From positions 1 through 20,081 of the forward strand of contig UROS01000023.1 of assembly GCA_900549445.1 (NCBI GenBank): a DNA stretch of 20,081 nucleotides. Reading direction: 5' to 3'. Position numbers and translations under genes: made by a program. The DNA comes from an uncultured Porphyromonadaceae bacterium (GTDB taxonomy: Bacteria > Bacteroidota > Bacteroidia > Bacteroidales > Muribaculaceae). This document shows positions 14,536-20,081 of this stretch, piece after piece. Numbering within the stretch: the first letter of the stretch is position 1; each line of letters opens with the position of its first letter. The notes beneath the pieces are model-generated. The model was not told the DNA's origin. It ran no database searches and was given only the letters and a program-made list of their open reading frames with translations.

Positions 14536-14679
14536 ATGGCAACACTCTATAAGATATTGATTTTGCGTGTTGGCTTTGCTCTCTCCTGCAATCTATGGGC
14601 GCAAAGTCATAGTTCTATTCCATGTCCTAATACACGAGACTGTAGCCCTTATTTCGGAGAGAAAGGAGGCAATCGGTGA
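14536..14679 (+). CDS. Possible 47-residue secreted peptide or remnant of an upstream cistron
   Basis: ATG 14536 opens a 47-codon frame. It looks like a signal peptide (M-A-T-L-Y-K, then a hydrophobic core with I-L-I-L-R-V-G-F-A-L-S) with a likely cut after L-W-A-Q, followed by about 24 residues with two Cys and the end Y-F-G-E-K-G-G-N-R. Its stop overlaps the GTG of the next gene (GTGA), and the last codons contain that gene's strong Shine-Dalgarno. In cassette 2 the gene in the same place also ends in K-G-G over the same AAAGGAGG. So this may be a short counterpart or decayed tail of that gene. The start is only 4 bases after the -7 box, which weakens the case for expression. Confidence 0.35.
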   Translation: MATLYKILILRVGFALSCNLWAQSHSSIPCPNTRDCSPYFGEKGGNR

Positions 14680-15041
14680 AACTGACTGATAAAAGATTTT
14701 GGACTGTATGGGCCATAGCCGAAATATTATTGTTGGCATCCTCCATAGATGTTGCTGTCAGATGTCACTCGCTTGGTATGATATATGTATTTATTATAAT
14801 CCAACCGTTAATGATAGTTCTGGCATTTTTCAAAAGAACACATCCTAATGCCGCATTGGTAAATTTGATAATCATCAGTTTATATACAGCTTATTCAATC
14901 TATCTGAGATTGACGCATGAGGATACTGATGGCTGGGGCTGGTTAGCTTTCACGGTTGTGCTCCCAATTGTGCAACTAATACTGCTATTACTTTATTTGG
15001 GGCTTGATAAACTTGTAAAAATTACTGAACATAATCAATAA
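14676..15041 (+). CDS. Small four-helix membrane protein of the TDKRFW family (paralogue 1)
   Basis: This 121-residue protein of unknown function has four membrane helices at about 10-27, 33-50, 60-77 and 88-112. It begins M-K-L-T-D-K-R-F-W-T-V-W and shares this start, the hydrophobic pattern and A-x-x-N-L-I near residue 63 with the protein at 17955-18323, so the two are paralogues. GTG 14676 is chosen because GGAGG (14665-14669) lies 6 bases before it and because it matches the paralogue's start. Its start overlaps the stop of the preceding short frame (GTGA). The next gene starts 10 bp after its stop. The region is AT-richer than luxS or leuA. Confidence 0.75.
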   Translation: MKLTDKRFWTVWAIAEILLLASSIDVAVRCHSLGMIYVFIIIQPLMIVLAFFKRTHPNAALVNLIIISLYTAYSIYLRLTHEDTDGWGWLAFTVVLPIVQLILLLLYLGLDKLVKITEHNQ

Positions 15042-15051
15042 CGATATTGCC

Positions 15052-15618
15052 ATGGAAGATGCTTTGAGATATATAATCATTGCTGTTGTCGTCTATGCTG
15101 CAGGTATGGCAGTGTTTAAGGCTGTTCGTACTCGGACGATTGATTATTCTCTTTGGGCAATTGTCATATTGTTTTGTATTGTGATATGGCTATCAAGAGG
15201 CTTTCTTATTACTTGTCAGAGATATGATTTAACTATATGGGTCGTCTGTTTATTGACAATAATCAGTTTCATTGTGCCAAAACAATCAAAAGCGAGCCGA
15301 TGGGTTAAGGGTGGAGCATTAGCGTGCCTTTCATTGGCAGTTATCAGTTTTATCTCTCTTGAAATTATTGCGACACAGAAAGACAGCATTGTGATTGAAA
15401 CATCGTTGAACGGTTACTCAACAGCTCGCATCGATGAAATTTATTTCAGATTTCATGGCAAGTCATTTGGTCGCAATTTCAATATTAAGGATTACTCCGG
15501 CGCTGAGGATTTACGAAAAGATTATAACGTGGAACTGACTTTAATCACTATTGCCGCAGACATAGCTAAGATTGAGTCTTTAGACCTTGTGCCAAAACAA
15601 GAATTGATTAATCAATGA
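15052..15618 (+). CDS. Four-helix membrane protein with C-terminal soluble domain, function unknown
   Basis: This 188-residue protein has four likely membrane helices at about 6-23, 32-48, 60-76 and 88-106. A soluble part of about 80 residues follows, containing G-K-S-F-G-R-N-F-N-I-K-D-Y and L-R-K-D-Y-N-V-E. The tail has alternating strand-like and helical segments but no motif that I can name. ATG 15052 follows the previous stop by 10 bp without a Shine-Dalgarno. The stop is 11 bp before the next preferred start, and that gene's Shine-Dalgarno begins within the stop codon, so coupled translation is likely. Confidence 0.7.
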   Translation: MEDALRYIIIAVVVYAAGMAVFKAVRTRTIDYSLWAIVILFCIVIWLSRGFLITCQRYDLTIWVVCLLTIISFIVPKQSKASRWVKGGALACLSLAVISFISLEIIATQKDSIVIETSLNGYSTARIDEIYFRFHGKSFGRNFNIKDYSGAEDLRKDYNVELTLITIAADIAKIESLDLVPKQELINQ

Positions 15619-15629
15619 GGAGGCAAGCG

Positions 15630-16187
15630 ATGAAACCGCAGGATGAATATATTGCAAAAGAGGCGTTCACGTTTCCACTGTTTTGCCTTGTCTGTATGGC
15701 TCCATTCATCTATTGGGGCTGTGCTGACGGGTGGCCTGTCGGTGCGATAATCGGCACGTCGTTTTTCGGGATTATAACAATGTGTTATATCGGCAAATAT
15801 ATTCGTTTCGGGCGCAATTACCTGAAAATCGATGCCGCCGGTATTGAGATAAAAGATTGGAGTAAGATTACATCACTGAGATGGACTGATATAAAGAAAT
15901 GCGAGGTATATTACAGAACCACCTCGGCCTCTTCTACTCTTTTTGAGCGTGAATTATATATTGTTGCCAAATCTGAGGGTAAACGTAAGCAACACATTTC
16001 AGTTAGCCTTTCGGGAAAATACTGTCTCAACAAGAGCGTTATAGAGGCTATTGAGAGATTTGGAGGTCAGGATGTTTACGATTGCCAATCATCTCATCGC
16101 CAAAATAAATATTTTGCCGGAATACTTTTGGCAGCTCTTATAGGCATTGCCCTCGTTTTTATTATTTCGATAATCAGAGATGTTTGA
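15630..16187 (+). CDS. Membrane protein with a PH-like domain (STM3941-like), function unknown
   Basis: This 185-residue protein has two helices at about 8-25 and 28-47, and one at the C-terminus (about 160-182). Between them is a beta-rich segment: Y-L-K-I-D-A-A-G-I-E-I-K-D-W, then L-R-W-T-D-I-K-K-C-E-V-Y-Y, strands and a final helix V-I-E-A-I-E-R-F. This resembles bacterial PH-like membrane proteins (STM3941 group), where an I-x-W-x-D-I strand is usual; that comparison is from memory. ATG 15630 is preferred over ATG 15615 because GAGGAGG (15617-15623) sits 6 bases upstream; from 15615 that sequence would be coding. It is the last gene of cassette 1, and no terminator is visible before the repeat. 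Confidence 0.65.
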   Translation: MKPQDEYIAKEAFTFPLFCLVCMAPFIYWGCADGWPVGAIIGTSFFGIITMCYIGKYIRFGRNYLKIDAAGIEIKDWSKITSLRWTDIKKCEVYYRTTSASSTLFERELYIVAKSEGKRKQHISVSLSGKYCLNKSVIEAIERFGGQDVYDCQSSHRQNKYFAGILLAALIGIALVFIISIIRDV

Positions 16188-16300
16188 TATTTCTTTCCTT
16201 ATGTCGGTGTGGATTTTAGGGATATAACTGCCATCTGCAACACCTGTGGTTTCCATTTGAATCATTCAGCATTTATAAATCTGAGATTGCTTCAGGAAAT
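16188..16300. other. Spacer between cassette 1 and repeat copy 2
   Basis: 113 bp of AT-rich sequence. I see no gene, promoter or clear hairpin. Confidence 0.4.
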
Positions 16301-16548
16301 ACAAGCCCTATGAGGTGGTGCAGATGGGCCTCCGGCGGCAGCCAAGTTTCACCGAGACCGAGGCTGTCGCCGGGGTCGAGGCATCACCGCTCCGCGGTTC
16401 GCCCCGAATGAAGGATGGTGTGTAGCTGTCACACAGTTACTTCGCTGCGCAGCGGGAAGTTAATGGAATATCGCGCTTCCAGCGCTTTCTTCGAAGAAGG
16501 AAAGACTTGGTTGGCTGCGTTGCCGTAAATGCGGTTTTTTATGCCTTG
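16301..16548 (+). repeat. ~250-bp structured direct repeat, copy 2
   Basis: This is the same element as at 14136-14385 in the same orientation, with about ten substitutions and one 2-bp deletion (ACAGCTCCGCTTC against ACAGTTACTTC). The 12-bp stem arms, the GCGC hairpin, the TTCTTCGAAGAA palindrome and the final CCG...CGG-T6 are all kept. The open frame of copy 1 is not: TAG replaces TGG and the deletion shifts the frame. Structure is therefore better conserved than coding. It is followed 38 bp later by a promoter and cassette 2. Confidence 0.85.
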
Positions 16549-16586
16549 ATGGGACATTTGTCACACCTGATGTCGATAATTAGTAG

Positions 16587-16594
16587 TAACTTTG
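16587..16594 (+). promoter_or_regulatory. -7 box of cassette 2
   Basis: TAACTTTG fits TAnnTTTG. It lies 22 bp before the lipoprotein ATG. A TTTG at 16557-16560 is 26 bp upstream, longer than the usual -33 spacing. Confidence 0.6.
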
Positions 16595-16616
16595 CTTGAT
16601 TACAGATATTAGACGT

Positions 16617-17102
16617 ATGAAAAATCTATTTTTGATAGGAATATCGCTTTTGTCATTATCTTCTTGCTCTTATCGCAGTGATATTATTTCCGATAAAGGC
16701 GAGTGGATAAGCGTGCCTGCCGATAGTTCTGTTGAAGGTTACAATAATATTGGCGGACAGATTTATTGGGGATATATAGTCGGAATGGATTTCACGGAAG
16801 ATGAGTGTCTGAATGCTGACATCGAAACATTCCGTGTGTGCAAAGGCTCAGAGTACGCCAAAGACAAGTATCATGTATATTATCCGCAAGTAGTGATATG
16901 CTTCGACGGCTTTGAGAAAAGTGAGGAAACCGGCGAATATGAGGGAGTAGGAGGTGAAGTCGCTGAAAAGATAATCCTTAAAGGAGCAAAACCGTCACAA
17001 TTCAAGTATATCGGTAATGGCTATGCCGTTGCCGGAAACAGGATGTTTCACGACGGCGAGGTGATTGAATGGAATGACAGTATAGCAAAACTCAATTTGT
17101 AA
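16617..17102 (+). CDS. Lipoprotein, possibly DKNYY-like
   Basis: This 161-residue protein starts M-K-N-L-F-L-I-G-I-S-L-L-S with a lipobox L-S-S-C near residues 15-18, so it should be an envelope lipoprotein. The mature part has A-D-I-E-T-F-R-V-C-K-G-S-E-Y-A-K-D-K-Y-H-V-Y-Y and later A-K-P-S-Q-F-K-Y-I-G-N-G-Y-A. These resemble the tandem D-P-x-T-F-x-V-L...Y-A-K-D-K-x-x-V-Y-Y units of DKNYY-family proteins; this is recall, not a search. ATG 16617 is preferred over a TTG 21 bases upstream because it gives a clean signal peptide. The next gene starts 5 bp after its stop. Confidence 0.7.
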   Translation: MKNLFLIGISLLSLSSCSYRSDIISDKGEWISVPADSSVEGYNNIGGQIYWGYIVGMDFTEDECLNADIETFRVCKGSEYAKDKYHVYYPQVVICFDGFEKSEETGEYEGVGGEVAEKIILKGAKPSQFKYIGNGYAVAGNRMFHDGEVIEWNDSIAKLNL

Positions 17103-17107
17103 ACGTT

Positions 17108-17971
17108 ATGTCAGATTCTCTCCGGTATAAGATAGTGCTTTGGATGGTGTGGGTGCAGATTGCACTCGTTCCCATTGTCATAGCAATGATATACATGACT
17201 GATGGCGGTTTGATGTGGCGATGGAATCTAATCAACAACCTTTTAGTTGCAGGTTATATTCTGGGATTGTTTGCTCTTCCTGTCAGCCGTGGCCTTGAAA
17301 AACCGGAATTACTGAAATGGTGGCTAAGAATAGATTTCTGGTTTTCTTTCATACCGGCAATCATTGCATTGCCATTGCTGTTTTATATGGGGAGACATTT
17401 TGTTGACGCAGAAGATGGTGATTTTGTGCTCTATCATACTACCGGCCTTATGGCGGCATCCCCACACTACAACCTGGGCAAAAAGGAAGGCCTGTTCATT
17501 CGCGAACTGCCACAATGGATACGGGTGTATGATTATGGAAATAAGCCAATCGAAAGTTTCAAAGTCGACACACTGAAAGGCTGCATGTATGGACTGGAGC
17601 ACGGGGCATCGCCAGCTGCATGGGTTTTGCCGATTGATTCGGTACGGTATCATCGTTATGCCGATAACATAACAGCCCTCATAGACAGTCTTTATGAGGC
17701 GCAGCCTCTGTTATCGCAAGAATCTTATGGAACATTTGTTTTCCCCGATAATTTCGCGGAAATCAACTATGAGGGGAAAAGAATTGGCTATGCGGATTCC
17801 ATTAGTTATGATATAGATTTTTCTGAGCGCGACAGTTTGCGAGTCCTTATTTTCAAAGATCAATCCCCTAATCTGTCTTTCCCGAAAGACGCCATTGGCA
17901 CTCATTCGCCTAAAGAAATCCGGACTTTCATAGAGAAGCTGAAAGGAGGGGAGGATGACTCAGACCGATAA
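17108..17971 (+). CDS. Three-helix membrane protein with large C-terminal domain, function unknown
   Basis: This 287-residue protein has helices at about 9-30, 39-57 and 73-91, then about 195 soluble residues. A positively charged start (S-L-R-Y-K) suggests the N-terminus is inside, and three helices would then put the large domain outside the cytoplasm. That domain has two regions (about 100-190 and 195-287) with no motif that I recognise. It overlaps the next gene by 17 bases, and its last codons (E-K-L-K-G-G-E-D-D) encode that gene's Shine-Dalgarno. Confidence 0.7.
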   Translation: MSDSLRYKIVLWMVWVQIALVPIVIAMIYMTDGGLMWRWNLINNLLVAGYILGLFALPVSRGLEKPELLKWWLRIDFWFSFIPAIIALPLLFYMGRHFVDAEDGDFVLYHTTGLMAASPHYNLGKKEGLFIRELPQWIRVYDYGNKPIESFKVDTLKGCMYGLEHGASPAAWVLPIDSVRYHRYADNITALIDSLYEAQPLLSQESYGTFVFPDNFAEINYEGKRIGYADSISYDIDFSERDSLRVLIFKDQSPNLSFPKDAIGTHSPKEIRTFIEKLKGGEDDSDR

Positions 17972-18323
17972 ACGATTTTGGATTGTCTGGGGAGTGATGT
18001 TGCTTATCATGGCAGGGTGTTGTATATCCGAGGGATGGAGTGATGATACAGCATTGCTTGGCGGAGGTTATGCGCTGTCGCTGTTATCGACTTGGGTGTG
18101 CCATAGGGTAAGACCGAGAGTTGCCTATGGCAATCTGATTGTGATGATCGTGTATAATGCGATATCGGCTTACAATCTTGTCTTTAACAGTCGGTACGGA
18201 GGCGGAATGACCTGGTGGTTTTACGCACTGCTCTTAAACGCTGTCCATTCAATTGCATTGCTTGTATTCGTAATTATGAATGTTATAAAACGCAGGAGGA
18301 AGGGAAATTTTCTGACATTTTGA
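17955..18323 (+). CDS. Small four-helix membrane protein of the TDKRFW family (paralogue 2)
   Basis: This 122-residue protein begins M-T-Q-T-D-K-R-F-W-I-V-W and has about four membrane helices plus a basic tail (K-R-R-R-K). It matches paralogue 1 at the start, in the P-x-x-A-x-x-N-L-I segment and in the overall helix layout. ATG 17955 has GGAGG (17945-17949) 5 bases upstream and overlaps the preceding gene by 17 bases, so it is translationally coupled to it. It ends cassette 2, 77 bp before leuA. No terminator is evident in that gap. Confidence 0.75.
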   Translation: MTQTDKRFWIVWGVMLLIMAGCCISEGWSDDTALLGGGYALSLLSTWVCHRVRPRVAYGNLIVMIVYNAISAYNLVFNSRYGGGMTWWFYALLLNAVHSIALLVFVIMNVIKRRRKGNFLTF

Positions 18324-18345
18324 TAAAAATTCTTGCAAAATAGTG

Positions 18346-18372
18346 TTGTTTTGTGAATAATTTGTAACTTTG
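18346..18372 (+). promoter_or_regulatory. leuA promoter
   Basis: TAACTTTG at 18365-18372 fits TAnnTTTG, and TTG at 18346-18348 lies 16 bp upstream as a possible -33. The leader would be about 24 bases, with no leader peptide or attenuator hairpin, so leucine control by attenuation is not supported here. Confidence 0.65.
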
Positions 18373-18400
18373 CGGTTCAATAGGTAAAAATTCCGCATCT

Positions 18401-19897
18401 ATGAGCGACAGATTATTCATTTTTGACACAACGCTCCGCGACGGCGAGCAAGTGCCCGGCTGCCAGCTTAACACAGTCGAGAAAATCGAGGTGGCGAAGT
18501 CGCTTGAAGCACTCGGCGTCGATGTCATCGAAGCCGGTTTCCCTGTTTCAAGCCCGGGCGATTTCAATTCAGTGGTAGAAATTTCCAAGGCAGTGACATG
18601 GCCCACGATATGCGCCCTTACGCGCGCGGTTGAAAACGACATCCGCGTGGCTGCGGACGCCCTGAAGTACGCCAAGCATCCGCGCATCCACACCGGCATC
18701 GGTACTTCCGACCAGCATATACGCTATAAGTTCAATTCCAACCGCGAGGAGATTATAGAGCGCGCGGTGGCGGCTGTGGCTTACGCGAAGAAATTCGTGG
18801 AAGACGTGCAGTTCTATGCCGAAGACGCCGGCCGCACCGATAACGAATACCTCGCCCGCGTGGTCGAGGCGGTAATCAAGGCGGGAGCCACGGTCGTAAA
18901 CATTCCCGATACGACCGGCTATTGTCTGCCCGAGGAATTCGGCGCGAAGATAAAGTATCTTATGGATCACGTTGACGGTATCCACAAGGTGACGATAGCC
19001 ACCCACTGCCACAATGACCTCGGCATGGCCACCGCCAACACCGTAACCGGCATTCTCAACGGCGCGCGCCAGGCGGAGGTGACGATCAACGGCATAGGCG
19101 AGCGCGCCGGCAACACGTCGCTCGAGGAGGTTGTGATGACCTTTCGCTCTCACCGCGAACTGGGCATCGACACCAATATCAACACTCCGAAAATCACCGG
19201 CATATCGCGCATGGTGTCGAGTCTGATGAACATGCCCGTGCAGCCCAACAAGGCGATTGTGGGGCGCAATGCTTTCGCCCACTCGTCGGGCATCCATCAG
19301 GACGGTGTGCTCAAGAACCGCGAGAGCTATGAGATTATCGACCCCAAGGATGTGGGCATCGACGAGAACTCGATCGTGCTGACCGCCCGCAGCGGGCGTG
19401 CGGCGCTGAAACACCGTCTCCACGTGCTCGGCTGCGAACTCTCACCGGAACAGCTCGACAAGGCCTACGAGGCATTCCTCAAGCTCGCCGACCGCAAGAA
19501 GGAGATTACCGACGACGACGTGCTGATGATAGCCGGACAGCACCGCAAGAACTCCTCGCGCATAAAGCTCGACTTCCTGCAGGTGACGTCGGGGGTGGGA
19601 GTCCACTCCGTGGCGAGCATCGGGCTCGACATCGCCGGCGAGAAATTCGAGGCGTGCGCCTCGGGCAACGGCCCGGTCGACGCCGCCATCTGCGCCATCA
19701 AGAATATCATCCACCGCAAGATGCTCGTGAAGGAGTTCCTTATCCAGGCCATCAACAAAGGTTCCAACGACGTGGGGAAAGTCCATATGACGGTGGAGTA
19801 CGACAACAATCATTACTACGGTTTCTCCGCCAACACCGACATTGTGGCCGCCAGTGCGGAGGCCTTTATAGATGCCATCAATAAATTTGTGAAATAA
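18401..19897 (+). CDS. leuA: 2-isopropylmalate synthase
   Basis: This 498-residue enzyme condenses acetyl-CoA with 2-ketoisovalerate, the first committed step of leucine synthesis. The TIM-barrel domain opens with F-D-T-T-L-R-D-G-E-Q-V-P-G (8-20; metal and substrate residues R13, D14), has H-C-H-N-D near 202-206 and G-I-G-E-R-A-G-N for catalysis and metal binding, and S-S-G-I-H-Q-D-G-V. The C-terminal domain (about 385-498, with V-G-V-H-S-V-A-S and G-N-G-P-V-D-A-A) is the leucine-binding regulatory dimer found in full-length LeuA, so feedback inhibition is expected. leuC follows 6 bp after its stop. Its base composition returns to that of the core genes. Confidence 0.96.
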   Translation: MSDRLFIFDTTLRDGEQVPGCQLNTVEKIEVAKSLEALGVDVIEAGFPVSSPGDFNSVVEISKAVTWPTICALTRAVENDIRVAADALKYAKHPRIHTGIGTSDQHIRYKFNSNREEIIERAVAAVAYAKKFVEDVQFYAEDAGRTDNEYLARVVEAVIKAGATVVNIPDTTGYCLPEEFGAKIKYLMDHVDGIHKVTIATHCHNDLGMATANTVTGILNGARQAEVTINGIGERAGNTSLEEVVMTFRSHRELGIDTNINTPKITGISRMVSSLMNMPVQPNKAIVGRNAFAHSSGIHQDGVLKNRESYEIIDPKDVGIDENSIVLTARSGRAALKHRLHVLGCELSPEQLDKAYEAFLKLADRKKEITDDDVLMIAGQHRKNSSRIKLDFLQVTSGVGVHSVASIGLDIAGEKFEACASGNGPVDAAICAIKNIIHRKMLVKEFLIQAINKGSNDVGKVHMTVEYDNNHYYGFSANTDIVAASAEAFIDAINKFVK

Positions 19898-19903
19898 TCA
19901 GTT

Positions 19904-20081
19904 ATGCCACAGACTCTTTTCGACAAAATCTGGGACGCCCACGTTGTGAACCGCATACCCGACGGTCCCGACCAGCTCTACATCGACCGCCATTACTGTC
20001 ATGAGGTGACCAGCCCGCAGGCGTTCGAGGGACTGCGCCGCCGCGGAATCAGGGTAATGCGCCCCGCACGCACGTTCTGCT
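19904..20081 (+). CDS. leuC: 3-isopropylmalate dehydratase large subunit, N-terminal part (cut by window)
   Basis: ATG 19904 opens a frame running to the window end (59 complete codons). It reads T-L-F-D-K-I-W-D-A-H-V-V then L-Y-I-D-R-H-Y-C-H-E-V-T-S-P-Q-A-F-E-G-L-R, the characteristic LeuC start of this aconitase-type [4Fe-4S] enzyme subunit. LeuC with LeuD isomerises 2- to 3-isopropylmalate. The 6-bp gap to leuA indicates one operon. The Cys ligands lie beyond the window. Confidence 0.93.
   Translation, partial: MPQTLFDKIWDAHVVNRIPDGPDQLYIDRHYCHEVTSPQAFEGLRRRGIRVMRPARTFC

Noticed and set aside
14136..18323. Integron-like gene cassette array
   Set aside because: The repeats are about 250 bp, lack paired attC-type core sites that I can recognise, and no integrase is present. 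Each module has its own promoter.
1..20081. CRISPR arrays, tRNA or rRNA genes, transposases, phage genes
   Set aside because: No regularly spaced short repeats, no tRNA-like or rRNA-like sequence that I recognise, and no transposase, integrase or phage structural gene in any frame.

Overview
The window looks like chromosome from a member of the Bacteroidales, most likely a gut Muribaculaceae- or Bacteroides-like genus. The signs are promoters with the Bacteroidetes -7 box TAnnTTTG, core genes with no Shine-Dalgarno sequence, the gene order purH-mreBCD-mrdA-rodA, a large secreted protein with choice-of-anchor-J-like domains and a Por/T9SS-like C-terminus, and a Bacteroidetes-type Crp/Fnr regulator. 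The genus is an inference; there is no rRNA or other marker here.

Layout. (1) 1-2311 is an accessory patch. It holds the 3' end of an apbE flavin transferase gene, a two-gene AbiE-type toxin-antitoxin operon (298-2003) with an 11-bp inverted repeat over its promoter, and a short chimeric reading frame made of a flavodoxin-like N-terminus joined to a second, diverged ApbE C-terminus. A strong hairpin closes this region. (2) 2380-6015, minus strand: a Crp/Fnr-family regulator, then a 983-residue secreted surface protein. A perfect FNR-like palindrome lies between them. (3) 6248-14078, plus strand: purH, the elongation (rod) operon mreB, mreC, mreD, mrdA, rodA, and then luxS 13 bp behind rodA. 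(4) 14136-18323 is a second accessory patch, visibly AT-richer than its flanks. Two ~250-bp direct repeats (14136-14385 and 16301-16548) each precede a promoter and a short operon of small membrane proteins or a lipoprotein. The two operons contain paralogous four-helix membrane proteins that begin with TDKRFW. (5) 18401-20081: leuA and the start of leuC.

Function. The mre/mrd/rod genes make the complex that inserts peptidoglycan along the cell length. luxS recycles S-ribosylhomocysteine and makes the AI-2 precursor. purH finishes IMP synthesis. leuA-leuC start leucine synthesis. The regulator plus palindrome suggests that the surface protein gene is controlled by its neighbour. The candidates for something undescribed are the repeat-linked membrane-protein cassettes between luxS and leuA, and the recombination scar around the AbiE module.
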